Source: Mansonella perstans (taxonomy: Eukaryota; Nematoda; Chromadorea; Rhabditida; Onchocercidae). From it: a stretch of 64,000 nucleotides of DNA. Location: the NCBI GenBank assembly GCA_037074765.1, contig JBAMDO010000236.1, forward strand, positions 18,254-82,253. Reading direction: 5' to 3'. Positions 1-12,663 of this stretch are shown here, one piece after another. Position 1 is the first letter of the stretch, and each line of letters opens with the position of its first letter. The translations under genes were made by a program, and so were the position numbers. The notes beneath the pieces were generated by a model. It saw only the letters and a list, made by a program, of their open reading frames with translations, made no database searches and was not told the origin of the DNA.

Positions 1-210
1 GTAGTAATCCTTGTTTAACCTTCAAAATCTTTTATGTGCTTTAAATATATTTAAATGTGCAGCCCCCAACATGATAAAGTCCCCAAGTCGGATTTCCTGA
101 CAAAAAGAATGCCGCAGAGAAAAAAAGCAATGAAATTCTAACAAAAGTAAGTTAATATAAAAAATAAGCTGTGAATTTATTTATTTGATATGATATTAAT
201 ATTGTGTTAC
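1..210. other. Intronic remainder at the left edge
   Basis: This stretch lies downstream (minus strand) of the last UBR7 exon I could place. The exon ends at a GTAACA donor at 210, so this is probably the start of the next intron. I looked for the following PHD-finger part of UBR7 and did not find it here; it should lie beyond the window edge. Confidence 0.4.
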
Positions 211-1925
211 TTCGTAAAGTGTGCAAGCATTTTTAAATTTAGAGTTCCCACAATCACAACAAAAGTTCCGCTTTGTGTACAATTCAACAAGTTCATGACC
301 ATCATGACAATTGATGCTACAAGCATAGCAAAGTGCTGCACGTCCTGTAGTACTTGTACAATCACGACAAGAATACAGTGGTTGTCGTGATTTATATCCC
401 TGCAATTCATCAAATTTAGAATATTCGAAATTAAAAAATAATAGGATAAGAAGATAACAATAAGCTTCTTTCGCTTATTATTTCATTAAAGCTCTAACTT
501 AGAAATCTGAAACGATATGTAAGAGTAAAGTTATAAATTTAAAGAAATTCGATTACCACTTTTATGGCACGCTTTGACACATTGAGAACAATTTTTAACT
601 AATAAGTTAACATAGAGCAATAATGAAATTAATCTCCACAATTCATACGTAGAATTTATTTTATAATTTGAAAGATAACCTCCGGATATGTGCAAACATT
701 AGCGTTAGCTCCTCCTAACAGAGCTTCGGCCTCTGCTTCAAGCTCTTCATGTGCTTCAATAACTTCACTTAATGTCACCAGTGGATCATCTAGTGCTCTA
801 AAGAATGATATATTGAAGAAACAAATAATATTTATTGCTTTGTCCATTTACATCACTCCATTGTATTTTCTTCCAATTGTGACTCCAACTTCCAATCATC
901 ATTGCTTCTCTGCGTTTATCTGATTATTAAATAAAAATGACTTGGAGAAGTTATTTCAGCAACATCATCTTTTAATATTAATCATTACCGCAATAACCAC
1001 TGACGAATCATGTGGTTCCAGATCAAAATTATGCTGAAATTCCATTTGTCCGGTAAAATGGCTACTATACCGATTAGTTAGATCACTTTCTCGGTCAGTC
1101 CATATCAGTAACGTCTAACTATTTGTTGTCTTACAAGTCCCAAGCGTCATTCAAACAATGCCACTGTTATATCGTGATAAACGTTTGAAGTTATAAGCCA
1201 TAAACGCATGCGATGAATTATATCTCTCCAAATTTTAAAATTATATTTCTATAAAACAATTATTCAAATATTATTCATTTAACTTGCTGAGTTACATTGA
1301 TTTCGCGAGCTCAGTCTAATCCTATTCGTTTCTTCGCCTTCAAAATCTGTTCCATCAACCGGAATATATAATTGTGTATGACATTCCATCCGTTTGAGAA
1401 TTCGTTAATTCTTTTAAAACATATGAGTTCAAAATTTAAGCTTAACCCCCCGTCAAACAGATCAAAACATGATAATTTCAATTTATTAAATTTTTTGTTG
1501 AACGATTTCTAGATTTAATTTCCGGCTGATTTTTGATTGAATCTGTTTCTAAATTTAAATATTTGAAAATAATTATGTTCGTGGCTTATATTAATTGATA
1601 AACTAGCGTGCGACAATGTACTTCTAGGCACTGATTTAGAAAATCAATTATACTGCAAAATTTTACAAAAATCATTTGCTGAATTCCTCTGATATATTCC
1701 CGTGTTAAGTATCATTGAATTAGTAAATGGAAAAAAAATTCCAACAACTGATTATTAAAATTAAATACAATTGCATAAAAACTGCAACTTGACTTAAATG
1801 AGCAAAAAAAAAAATGAAATTAAAAGCACATACTCCGAGACATCCTTCTGTTCAGTATCACTCCGACAATTTCCACTGTCAGTTTCAACGCCACTCAGAT
1901 CATTTGTTTGTATGTCTTTTTCCAT
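211..1925 (-). CDS. UBR7: UBR7-like E3 ubiquitin ligase, 5' part (partial)
   Basis: Putative N-recognin-type E3 ubiquitin ligase; in the family a UBR box is followed by a PHD-like finger. Three exons in transcript order: 1925-1834, 797-680 and 399-211. They join in frame into 133 residues. Exon 1 gives the acidic N terminus starting MEKDIQTNDL. Exon 2 gives the helix VTLSEVIEAHEELEAEAEAL followed by LLGGANANVCTYPE. Exon 3 gives the UBR box, roughly residues 66-128, with regularly spaced Cys and His residues (YSCRDC, CYACSINCHDGHELVEL, RNFCCDCGNSKF) that would bind zinc. The order acidic region, LLGG, CTYPE, UBR box is characteristic of UBR7. The start is the first ATG of exon 1, and its GA plus A junction completes a Glu codon. 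The PHD part is missing because the gene runs off the left edge. Intron 1 (798-1833) is about 1 kb and holds no other gene that I can see. Confidence 0.9.
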
Positions 1926-3293
1926 TATTCTACAATTTAATTCAAATTTAATTACTCCCAAAGTAAATAAACAATGATTTCGTTGCTTGTTCACAATGCA
2001 TTTTAGCTCTTATCTTTGATAGCACTGAATTATTCTCTTTTCTCGCAACTTTCCTCATTCCCGTATTTTCTTCATATAAACAATACAAACAACAATGAAG
2101 TTAAAGAATTCTTAATTTAAAATCGAATTCGATCTTTCTCAAAATATCAATCAAACAACAGCAAAAACCAATAACTTCCAAAGTGCATAATTCAAGTTTA
2201 ATTTAAATTTCAACTAATAACCTTCGTACAAGTATTGAAATTTCAATTTGAAATTATCATTTCATATAAAATAGCGACCTCCCAGTACCAAATTAACGCA
2301 CAATTTACTTACTAGAAGAATGAGATTTAAAGAAAAAATCCCTCCTGAAAAAAAAATACAATTTGGCAATGACCGAGCCATCTAATTATCAGGTAAACAG
2401 AGACTTAAGGCCTCACTTAAAAATCACGTGAAATAGACTGAATTCAATGTGAATGCTAATAGGAATGGATGACTAATTACGTCTCTTATATTTAATTAAT
2501 CTTCAAGATCTGTCATGTATATTTGATGAAATAGCAACAGACTGTTTTTTCTTTTTTTTTTTTTTGTCGAAAATTTTATGATTTTTTTGAAATTTTGTAT
2601 TTTTCTTAATTGTAAAGACAAATGAATGTGTTGTTAAGTTCAAATTATACGTATTTTACGTGTAATTTATATGGAGATTAATATTGAGATTAGAGATTTT
2701 CTCTTACGTATAAAGTGATATCGCACATATGCTATACCTGTGATACTATTTAGTACTTTGGGTAATTTATTAGCACATTTAGGATTTCGACAGTTTATTT
2801 AGATTTTTCATAGATTTTAAATTAAATTCTTTCTGTAAATAACAAATCATTTATTTCACGTATGCACTAGTTTATTGCTAGTTAATGGTTCTCAAGTTTT
2901 TTTTTTTTTTTTGAAGGCTGAACAATTTAATACCATCATGTCATGAACAGTGAACATATTTTATCGAAATTTTATCTTAAAAATGGATAATTTTATAAAG
3001 AAGGAAAAAAGTTGATCGTCTATCATGTCTGATTTCAGGTGTTAAACTTTTTTGTGAATTTTGATAATTCGATTTTGAATTGAATTTTAATTTGTTTTTA
3101 TATCATTTCATAATTTTATTGATTGTATTATAGGTTGTTTTATAGGGTGATTGTATTATAGGATAACTTGTGATAGTTTTTTTGTGAGCTTAGCATTTTC
3201 AAGTCTTATTTTCAGAAATGTCAATGTATAATTAGAAGAAACGGGTAATTGAAAAATGGCTTTGATTATTTTTGTTCGATAAGATGCGATAAT
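1926..3293. other. Divergent intergenic region, UBR7 to DHHC gene
   Basis: About 1.4 kb between the start codons of two divergent genes, so it should contain both promoters. It is AT-rich with T runs near 2546-2565 and 2898-2912. I recognise no RNA gene or specific regulatory site. Confidence 0.4.
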
Positions 3294-5562
3294 ATGGACA
3301 AAATGGGTGATAAGACGCGATTTTGCGGCCTCTCGTGGTGTGTACGAGATACGTGCGGTTTAATGTGCGCAGTTTTTACGTGGTATGTATAATAAATGAA
3401 TTATGTATTAAAACTATTTAAATCTTTTTATTTACCTACATCATCCCTGTTTTTTTTCGTTTTCTGCTGCCAAGAAATTTCATTGTTCTTACATTTACTC
3501 TTTCCTGTTTCGTTTCAAATTCTTCGCGAATTATTTGGTAGTATGAATTGATGTTGTAACTTTAACTGTTCTTTTCTATACAAATTGTTCTTTTCCCACA
3601 GATTTTTCTCCTACAAATTAGTAGTTAACCACTTATCATTTCTTTTAATTAGTAATTAACCACTTATCATCTCTTTTGAAGAAGGACATTTTTGATTTAT
3701 AATTTTGTGATTGAACGAAGAGAAATTTAAAAATTAGAAATAAACATTAGTATGTAACTTCATAATTCAGTATTTTTTTTATTTTTATAGGCTTCTCATT
3801 TTCTATGGAGAATTTTGCATTCTAACAGTAATGATGGCATCTTGGTCCGGAAATGTTACCCATCAAGCATTTCACGTTGTTATTTTCCATATTCTTCTAT
3901 GCTTGGCAATCTCATCACATATCAAAACAATGTTCACTGATCCCGGTGCTGTACCAAAAGGTAATGCTACTGATGAATATATTCAGCGATTACAATTCAT
4001 GCGAAAAAGTGTTGTCTACAAATGTTCTAAGTGGTTAGTTGCAGTTGATTAATTTAAAGTATTTCTTTTGATTTGGATTTTTTGTAATTTCTAATTAATA
4101 TATTTTTCTCAGCTAATCATTTTGTGCTTCACTTTTTTATTGCATTTAATCTTTGCTAGATTGCGATCTTATTATAATAAGTGAAAATCAAAAATTTGCA
4201 TTACATTACATTACTACGGAAAAGCATTACTACTGCTTTCGCTACCATATATTACTGTAATATAATGTAAGATTTAACATTATTTTCGCGAAGTGCAGTT
4301 ATTTATGGAATTGTATTTCCAAAAAATGATGATTCGGTAAATAATTATTGCAGCAGTAGTGTAAAACCCGAGCGAGCGCATCACTGTAGTGTTTGTGGAA
4401 GATGTGTTAGACGAATGGATCATCATTGTCCATGGGTAAACAACTGTGTTGGTGAAGGAAATCAAAAGTATTTTGTATTGTTTACGGTATTTTTTCTATT
4501 CTATTAGTTGAACCTGAGAAATAGACTAAATTGATTAATGACGAATCAGAAAATTTTGCATTGACAAAGATTGAAGCAGTGTAGAAATGATACAGCTTCT
4601 TTGTTGAAATTTTTGTATTTAGTTCATCCAAACTTCCTGTCTGTTTTCTGAATTTCATTATTGGTTTTTTCTTCATTTCAGTGTTTGTATCACTAATGTT
4701 AATGATTTTTAAACTGTTTTGCTTATAATCACGTCCCAAATATAACAGATACGTGTGCGTATGATGTGGGGTTAGGATCTGTCTCAGTTTATTGTCGTTT
4801 CATTATCTTACTTAACTGAGTTTTAAAATTAATCATTACAGATGTATATAGCGTTGTTATCGACACATACCGTGTACTGGGGAGTTTGGCAATTTATTCT
4901 GTGTGTGAGCGATGACTGGCAAAATTGTTCGTTGTTCAGCCCGCCAGTTACAGCAATTTTACTCGTATTTCTGCTATTTGAAGCTATTCTTTTTGCAATA
5001 TTCACACTTATTATGTTCGGCACTCAGCTCAGTTCGATATGCAATGATCAGACTGGAATTGAATCATTCAAAAATGAACAATACAATTCTGGTATGTGGA
5101 TTTATTGAAATATTATAAGCAGTTTTTAATGGAAATCAATTTTTCAATTCACGTATATTTATAGTCATGTGGTGCATTGTCGATTACTTCTGGAAAAAAA
5201 TGACAGTAAGTGAGATGTTCAGTACTGCATTAATGGTTCAATAAGTGGTATCGTATGGAATAGGTCACTGAAAAATTTTTTTGTGGATACGATTAGAAGA
5301 TACTTCTTGGGAGAAATTCAACAAATAAAACTCTTACGACGTAATCTTTCAATCATCAGTAAATAGCATCGGTGCCGATATGGAAGTGAGTGCATGGAGC
5401 TAATTGGCATAGGCGTTTATAATTGCATCAAGCATCAAATTTTCAGGACAAAATGGTTGGAAAAATTTACAAATGATTTTTGGTGGTCCATTTTCTTTAC
5501 GATGGTTTAGTCCATTCACAGCTCCTTATGTTAGTAAGCTAACATTTGAATATTCCGTCTGA
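3294..5562 (+). CDS. DHHC palmitoyltransferase, ZDHHC3/7-like
   Basis: Protein S-acyltransferase that moves palmitate from its own cysteine to substrate cysteines, expected in Golgi membranes. Five exons: 3294-3382, 3791-4033, 4354-4486, 4842-5091 and 5447-5562, giving 276 residues in one frame. Segments in order: N terminus with [20 protein letters not shown] leading into membrane segment 1; segment 2 ([16 protein letters not shown]); the loop motif DPGAVPKG; the cysteine-rich domain [13 protein letters not shown]; then the catalytic DHHC at residues 133-136 in [19 protein letters not shown]; and two more membrane segments in exon 4. A TGIE sequence after segment 4 fits the TTxE-type motif of the family. 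ZDHHC3/7 enzymes are close to 300 residues, so the length fits. A second ATG three codons downstream (3303) could be the real start. The split Trp, Cys and Gly codons at the junctions all restore expected residues. Confidence 0.9.
3617..3678. repeat. Two tandem copies of a 31-bp unit
   Basis: Two near-identical 31-bp units containing TTAACCACTTATCAT lie head to tail in intron 1 of the DHHC gene. They differ at a couple of positions. They look like a simple recent duplication. Confidence 0.8.
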
Positions 5563-7573
5563 TAAGTAGGATGAGTTGCCCTATATTGAACATAAAATGA
5601 TTCAGTCTACGTTGTATTTTATTTTCGGTCAGTCATATAAATTATTTCTTGCTTTGATTTTAAACCATATATGTATTTAAAATATTTGATGTTTTTCACT
5701 CATAATTGTCTTTGTTACTGGTCTCTTCTCAATACAATGATCATACTGAATTTTTTCCTTGTTTTTTCTTTTAATTCAAGAGTATTTTGTTAACTGACAT
5801 ATGTTAAGGATTTAGTATGGTTTGAGCTCGCTAATTATTTATTTTTGATTTGCTAATTCTAACTATAGTTCCTTCCTATACTGTTTTTTCTGAAGTCTGT
5901 TCTTGACTGCTAAAGTAAAGGATTTCAGATTTATTTGCGGTATTTGAAATTTTTTCATGCTTATTGTTGGAATCCTTTTGCTGATAGGAGATGATAGGGA
6001 TTTTCCTTTACTAGTTGTAGTTCAGTATATTGTATGAAGCTATTTCAGACAAATGTTTTCATATCCTTACATTATTTCATTGGTGATTTCGAAGTGTATG
6101 AAAGTTCTCTTGATATAATTGCATCTGTTCAACTGTTCAGATTAAACATTCTTTACCCGAAGGTGATGAAATTCCGGTTTTTCTCTTCAATATAAATGTA
6201 GTCTTTAAATTCCGGTTTTTTTTTAAATTCCGATTTTTCTCTTCAATATAAATGTAGTCTTTAAGTTCCGGTTTTTTTTAATTCCGGTTTTCTCTTCAAT
6301 GTAAATGACAGTCTTTAATTTCCGGTTTTTTTTTAAATTCCGATTTTTCTCCAATATAAATGTAGTCTTTAAGTTCCGGTTTTTTTTAATTCCGGTTTTC
6401 TCTTCAATATAAATGATAGTCTTTAATTTCCGGTTTTTTTCTTCAATATAAATGTAGTCTATAAATGGTAGTTCCAAAACATAAATAGAGTCTTTGTAAA
6501 CTGTACTTGCTTGAAGTATTTGTTCACGTGTGTATAAATTATTGTAGACAAATGTTTTGATGTCGTTTGTTTAAGTAGTATTGTATTCTCGATCCTTGAT
6601 TTGATATATTTTGCAGATTAATGACTAAATCATAAAAACTCTAAATCAGATGAATTTGAATGAAGAATAATTGTGTCATATTGTAATTGTTGTTTTTTTT
6701 TTTTTTTTTTTTTTTTGAGTGTAAATATATAATTTTCGCCTATAAATTACAGTAGCGTTTAATAGTTTATAATTTTAAAGATTTCATATGGCAGTTTTGT
6801 TCTGAAATGATAGTGATATGCTGTATGAATACTTAAATAAAACTTGGCATACATCAGAATTTTTCTCAAAATTTTTCTCATTCGTATGCTACACATTAAA
6901 TGTTCCAAGAAAAAAATTCACAAATTCTGTAATAGATAAGAGAGAAAGCGAAAAGATTGGATGTGTTGAAATTAATCTGAATGTATGAAATGTTTCTCTT
7001 AAGGTTTTTATTCGAAAAAAATAGTTAAATTTTGAAATTGTTGAAGTTTTCAAAATCCCATTGACATGACGTTCTAATAGTAAATGTAGTTACGTGTAAG
7101 GTCATCTTGGACGTGTGTGATTTGCAAACACGCATTGGTTTAGCGCTTGTTGATTTATCCGTGATTTTTGCAGCATGGAAGTCGTTTAGTGATTTTGAGA
7201 AGAATGGGAAAATATATGCGGAATGAAAAGTAGAATTAATATCGCTACTACCACTTGAGTTCGTCGATAAAGTGTACTTTAAGTGACTCACAAATCATTT
7301 TGAACTGGTATTTACGAAAAATAAAATAATTATTCAACTTAAAATTAAAGTCGTAGTATTTTTTTTGTGTTGAATTTAGTATAATCATTTAACATAATTC
7401 TGTTACAGATACAAATATCGAATATCACTGGATGTTATAATTAATATAAGGATTTATTATAGTAATTCTGTAAAATATTTTCATACCCGATATTAGCCTG
7501 TCGAATATCATTGGATATTGTAATTTACCATTTTCAGATTTTCATTCATCAATAAGTCATTGTGACAATAGTG
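5563..7573. other. Intergenic region between DHHC gene and GPAA1
   Basis: About 2 kb, AT-rich. It holds the 3' flank of the DHHC gene, the 55-bp tandem array at 6170-6465, a T run at 6690-6716, and the 5' flank of GPAA1. A TTTTCAG at 7531-7537, 37 bp before the GPAA1 ATG, may be a spliced-leader acceptor. No gene is supported here. Confidence 0.5.
6170..6465. repeat. About six tandem copies of a 54-56 bp unit
   Basis: The core TCTTCAATATAAATGTAGTC recurs about every 55 bp, near 6184, 6241, 6294, 6349 and 6402, with a shortened last copy at 6441. Cores are separated by ATTCCGGTTTTTT-type spacers. Alternating spacer versions suggest a higher-order unit of about 110 bp. The array is intergenic. 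Confidence 0.85.
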
Positions 7574-10500
7574 ATGCGTTTATTATCACAACGACTTGGC
7601 AAGCCATCAGTTTTTATGGAAAAAATTGTTTCGAGATGGTGCGAAATTTGTATTTTCAGTGAGCTATTAGCTGTATTATATATATGTATTGTTATACAAT
7701 CGGAATACCGTGAATACACGAAAGTTTCCGAAAATGCATTGCTTCCAGCACTTGTTACCGAACGTTTTAACCATTATAAGCGACTTTCGTTTTTCCTAAA
7801 TGAACTTCATGCTAGACGGTATTCTTTTTTTTTTTTTTTTTTTTTAAGAAGTTTTAATTAATTCACTTTATAAAGTCATATTTGATCATTGCATCAAGCT
7901 AAGTCTGATAATCCATTTTAGTAATGATCGGTTTTATACAACATGAAGTTGCATAAAATAAATTTCTTCGTATTGCTCGTTAATTCGTGATATCTATTTA
8001 CTTCTTGTTAATAGGATTGAATAGATTCATCATATGATATTTATTCTCTTTAGTACTGTCATCTTACAGTGATATTTCCGATTACATTGAAAAACAACTC
8101 TTGGCTCATGGTATAATGACTCAGAGAATGCGGTTTACAGTAACTCTTCCAGGCTTTGTGCGTTTTTTCTTTTTTTCTTTTAGAAAAAATTATTTCATTT
8201 TGTTATCATGATTTAGTTTGAAAATGAATGAGATTGAATCGAATCGGGTCGAATTGAGTTTTTTTCATCTTTCATTTTTAGTTGCTACAGATGAAACTTA
8301 TCAGAACAATAATAAAGGAACAAAAGATTTGTTTTGACTTTATTAAAGTCGTTTCATTTTGTTCATCAGGACTTGATTTGAATATTCTAAAGAATATTTC
8401 ACCTGAATAGGGAAGACCTTATTTTGTTTCATGGCATAAAAAAAAAATGAAAAATGCAAAGCAATCATCAGTTCTAATATATCTCTGAAATGAATGAATA
8501 CACTTGTGTTTTGGGATAGAAATCACATTTCTTGCTAATTTTTCATTGTTGTAGAATCAATCTGGAACGAATATTGTAGGCGTTATTCGTGCCAGCCGTT
8601 CATCATCGACTGAAGCAATGCTTGTAGCTGTATCAATGACGAAAACAAATTTGGAAGCATTGGCTGTAGTGCTAGCTTTGGCAACTTATTGTCGAGGTTG
8701 TTTTCTTTATCTTATATATATCAGAGTAATTTCAAATCAATTCTTATGGTAAAATGCTGTGAAATTAGTTTGGATTAAAGTTAAATTGACTTTTTTCCAG
8801 AACAGATATATTGGGCTCGCGATATTCAATTCATTTTCGTGAGCAAATCTCTAGTCGGGTTGACAGCATATCTAGCTCAATATCACGAGCATCGTCATTT
8901 ATTCCTACAATCCGAAAAATTACATTTTCACAGCGGTGCGATTGTTGGTGCTTTTGTAGTGAAATCGAATGGTCCAGTATTTGATACGATAAACATTGAA
9001 CATAATATGGTTAATGGTTTATTGCCAAATTTGGATTTAATCAATTTGATGGCAAAATTAACGGATAAATTTCGGCTAATTCCGCAAGTTTTCAATCATG
9101 GCTTCCAACAATCGTGGTGGGATTTAGCCGAAACAACTAGTAAAGCTATGCTCAGTCAGGTATCTTCAACATTGCTTATATTATGTTTACTCCTTCCTAG
9201 ATCACGTGGATTGAGTGCAATTGTCAGGGTTGCGTTTGTCTAATTGGTTGTGTTTTTCCATTTCTATATATATATATGCTTTAATTTAATTTTTAGATCG
9301 AATCAAATTTCTTGAAAAATAGTGATATCTTAACTTTAAAAAAATTTTTTTTAGGCCTTTAATGAGAAAGAAGGATTGCATAGCATTTTTGGACCATACG
9401 GAATACAAGCAGTAACTATGCACGCTAAAAATGATGTGGAAGGTCATGGATCACTAATAGATTTGACTCGAATATGTGAAGGAGCATTAAGGTTTGCAAA
9501 TTTCGGACTTCACTTTCATCTATTCTTCTTCTTATTAGATTTCGAAGTGATTGAATTTTTGCTCAGTTCATTTGTCAAGATTGTATATACTTTGAAAACA
9601 AATATTGGTCGTGTTATGATTTTTAAGTGATGCCTAGCCGTTATGTAGTATAGAGTTAAATTTCCATTGAAATTCCTTAAAAAACAGTAATAAAGAGTAG
9701 ATGTGAATAGTTGCTTTATCAATTTTTAAGCACTTTTACTTATAATCACTTTTTTGGTCACATTTTTGTTTTTTGAGAATTTTGTTATTTATAATTTTTT
9801 ATTCAAACAATTCATAATTGAATAACTGTATGAATAATTACATATGCTTCTTCAAAACTGTCAGTTTAAGCTTTTCTTTAATTTAGAGTCTTGAATTTTT
9901 GCAGATCATTGAACAACATGCTGGAAAAATTTCATCAATCATATTTCCTTTATATAATGACGGATACACGACATTTTCTTTCTGTAGCGTATTACATGCC
10001 AGCTCTTGGTCTTATTTTGTTTCCGTTATTAATTCTGGTAAGCTTGTTGTATTCTGCTGGGATGTTTATGTTTTCCTGTACGTTGATGTGTGTATCTGCT
10101 TTGTGTGCATACGTGTATGTGTTTATCCATCTGTTTGCAGTCTGTTTATGTCTGTGTGTTTATGTTTCTGATTGTTCTACTTATCACTTTCCATGTTGAC
10201 CGTCATTTATGGATATTTGTAATGTACTGATTTCTTAAATTAAATTTTTATAAATTCCAGAAATTAAAATTATTCAAAATTTAGTAAATATAAATCAAAA
10301 TTGATTTTTCCCAAATATCTATAGTATTATGTTTTTCAGTGTTAACCTATTTACAAGATATTAACATAGATCAGTGACAATTCACTGGTGTGTTTAATCT
10401 TAAATTGCTGCGAATGAATAATATCTGTTTATTTCAGGCAGTTCGTGACTGGTTCAATCTGAAAGAATTCAGTTTTCCGAATTCATTCATTCTTCTTCAT

Positions 10501-12153
10501 GTCATTGGAATAGTCCAATATTGTATTATTAGAAATGTTGCTGTATCACAGTTTTATCATACCTATACAGTTTTGCTGTCATTTTCCGCTTTCATTCCAT
10601 GGTATTTTCTTTTTCCAGTGTAAGTTTTCTTTCGGAAAATTTTCAAAATTTCACTTTTGTCACATATCATTTGTATAAAAAGCGTAAAAATAAATTCTAC
10701 CATTCGCTTCTTTTATTTTTCAGCAGGATGAAATGAATGATGGATATAAAGTGTTTTTATTATTTCATTTTCCGTAGAAAGCAAATGAAGTGAGCAGTTT
10801 TAATTAGCTTAATTAACTTGCTTCTTTGCATAATGTGAAACCACCAGGTTTGGCTTACAAAGATTGGCGATTCGCAGAGATGCCATCTGTAGGTCAAGCC
10901 CTTACCGGAGCATGTATTGAGCTGCTTGTATCTTCACATGCATCAGTTATTACAGCACATGCAATGATTTATTTAGTTTTTATTCCACCGTTGCACTAAC
11001 TATATTCCACCATTCAATGCATTTGCACTGATTTTGATAGCTTTACCGATTTCTTTCCAGCAAATTTTTTATGAACACATTGTATCCATGCTCTAGTCGG
11101 AGGCTCTGCATAGTGACCTTTCCGTTTGTTTCAGCAGTTTGGAAACCGAATACTTTTTGTTAATCGAAAACCAATTATTGTCATCTTTGATTGCTTCTTT
11201 GCATAATATGAAAAATTAATCAGCTAGTTTACTCTTTCAGAGCAAACATTTGTGCAGTTCTGAATTCTGAATGGTAGAATTATTTTTACTCTTTCCGAAT
11301 ACTGAGTAAAATATGCTTTATTTATTTTTTATTTTATTTATTGCTTGGATTACAGAAGCGAGAAAGAATATGGTTCATTAAAATTTCTCTTCTATTTGGA
11401 TTACTGTCTCATATTTGCATCACTATCACTTTTGAACTTTTCATTGGCATATATTATTTCATTTATTGCCGTACCGCTAATAATAATATTTACAGCAACT
11501 GATAGCTGTAATCGGTAAGTTAGTAATTTTTCATAGGATTTGATATTTCATAATAGAAATGGATCTAAATGCATTTCAAACAGTTTCGTTGATCAATTTA
11601 ACAAGTGGAAACGAAAATTTGTTATTTCTATGGTGTACAGAATTGCTTCTGAGTACAGTACTTTTTGACGATTAATCTAATTAGCAAATGCCAGACACAT
11701 ACTGGTTTTTTTCAGGTTTTTCCTTAATTTTTTTTAATAATTTTTCTTAGTGAAATTTCCAAAAGTATTTATTTCGGATGGCAATTTTTTGCCAAAAAAT
11801 TTTATTTGGAATCAAATTATGAGATAAAAAATTTAAAGAATACTTATTTTAGATTTATTTGTCGATTAAAGGCTTTGTTTGGTTTCCTGTTGCATCCTGC
11901 TGTTATATATTTTTTGTTCCGCTATTTGCTGTACGATATTATTGCAACAGAAGCACACATAAAGCATTTAGCAAACGATCTCATCAAAAATCATCTTTTA
12001 TATGGGAGTTTTCTTTTTCCATTCATTTACATATGTCTCTTACCTTTATGGAATTTTTCATTTCTGATTTCATCCACACCTGCAATTCATCCGCAAACTT
12101 CCTTCACCTTAACGTCAAAGTCAAAATTTAATGGCGAAATTCATGAAAAGTAA
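7574..12153 (+). CDS. GPAA1: GPI transamidase subunit GPAA1/GAA1
   Basis: Subunit of the ER GPI-transamidase complex, which replaces a C-terminal protein signal with a GPI anchor. Nine exons: 7574-7818, 8070-8157, 8555-8696, 8801-9159, 9355-9491, 9905-10037, 10438-10619, 11356-11514 and 11853-12153. All junctions are in phase and the total is 581 residues, close to the usual size of about 600. Order: an N-terminal membrane segment (ELLAVLYICIVIQ) with SENALLP just after it; the lumenal domain of the family (TNIVGVIRASRSSSTEAML, ATYCREQIYWARDIQFIFVS, GPYGIQAVTMHAKND, LEKFHQSYFLYIMTD); then a C-terminal half rich in hydrophobic membrane segments. The start is the first ATG in frame; a GTG opens the frame 12 bp earlier. 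Intron 7 is long and contains a coding-like fragment listed separately. The gene converges on the CALML4-like gene, with 510 bp between stops. Confidence 0.93.
10817..10999 (+). other. Coding-like 60-codon open stretch inside GPAA1 intron 7
   Basis: This frame is open from 10817 to the stop at 10997-10999 and is less AT-rich than the surrounding intron. It reads LASLHNVKPPGLAYKDW, then continues with RFAEMPSVGQALTGACIELL. A related 20-base stretch (GCTTCTTTGCATAAT plus TGAAA) recurs at about 11191. It has no start codon at its beginning and does not join GPAA1 exon 7 or 8 in phase. It may be a pseudogene scrap, a transposon remnant or chance. Confidence 0.25.
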
Positions 12154-12663
12154 ATCAAGATGAAATTTCCAAAAATTTTCTCAGTTTAAAAAATCATTAT
12201 CGCTTATCTACTAATATTATTGAATCATATTAACACACTCATGTTAACATATTATATTAACATCATATTAATCATATTAACACTTATAGCCATAGAATGA
12301 CGTCTATCTGACCATGGCTGTTTGTCTTCAGGTTCAGCTTATGTTATTTTCTCAATTTTAACTATTTTCATTGTAGGTTCTTTTTTCTTTCCCTTTCTCT
12401 GTCAAACATATTCTTGAAGATAATACGGAATGCAATAGTCAAATTTCAAAAAAAAAAAAAAAATTCAAAGATTTTGTTGCTTCAGCTTTGGAAAATCGCT
12501 CGAGATATGTTTTTTTTTGAAATTTTATTGCCGATTAATAATTACAAATACAGAAAGCGATTTTGAAAACCTAAAAAAAGAGAAAGCGATATTTGCATTT
12601 CTGAAATTCCCTTGTTCCGAATGAGAGTTTAAAATTTGATATTTATTGTAGTTAATTTTGCCA
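12154..12663. other. Convergent 3' gap, GPAA1 to CALML4-like
   Basis: 510 bp between the stop codons of two convergent genes. It holds an A run (12450-12464) and a T run near 12511-12519. On the minus strand an AATAAA sits near 12642, about 20 bp past the CALML4-like stop, and is a likely poly(A) signal. No gene is seen. Confidence 0.45.

Noticed and set aside
7025..7291. 88-codon minus-strand frame between the DHHC gene and GPAA1
   Set aside because: No ATG start, no splice context and no recognisable family; probably chance.
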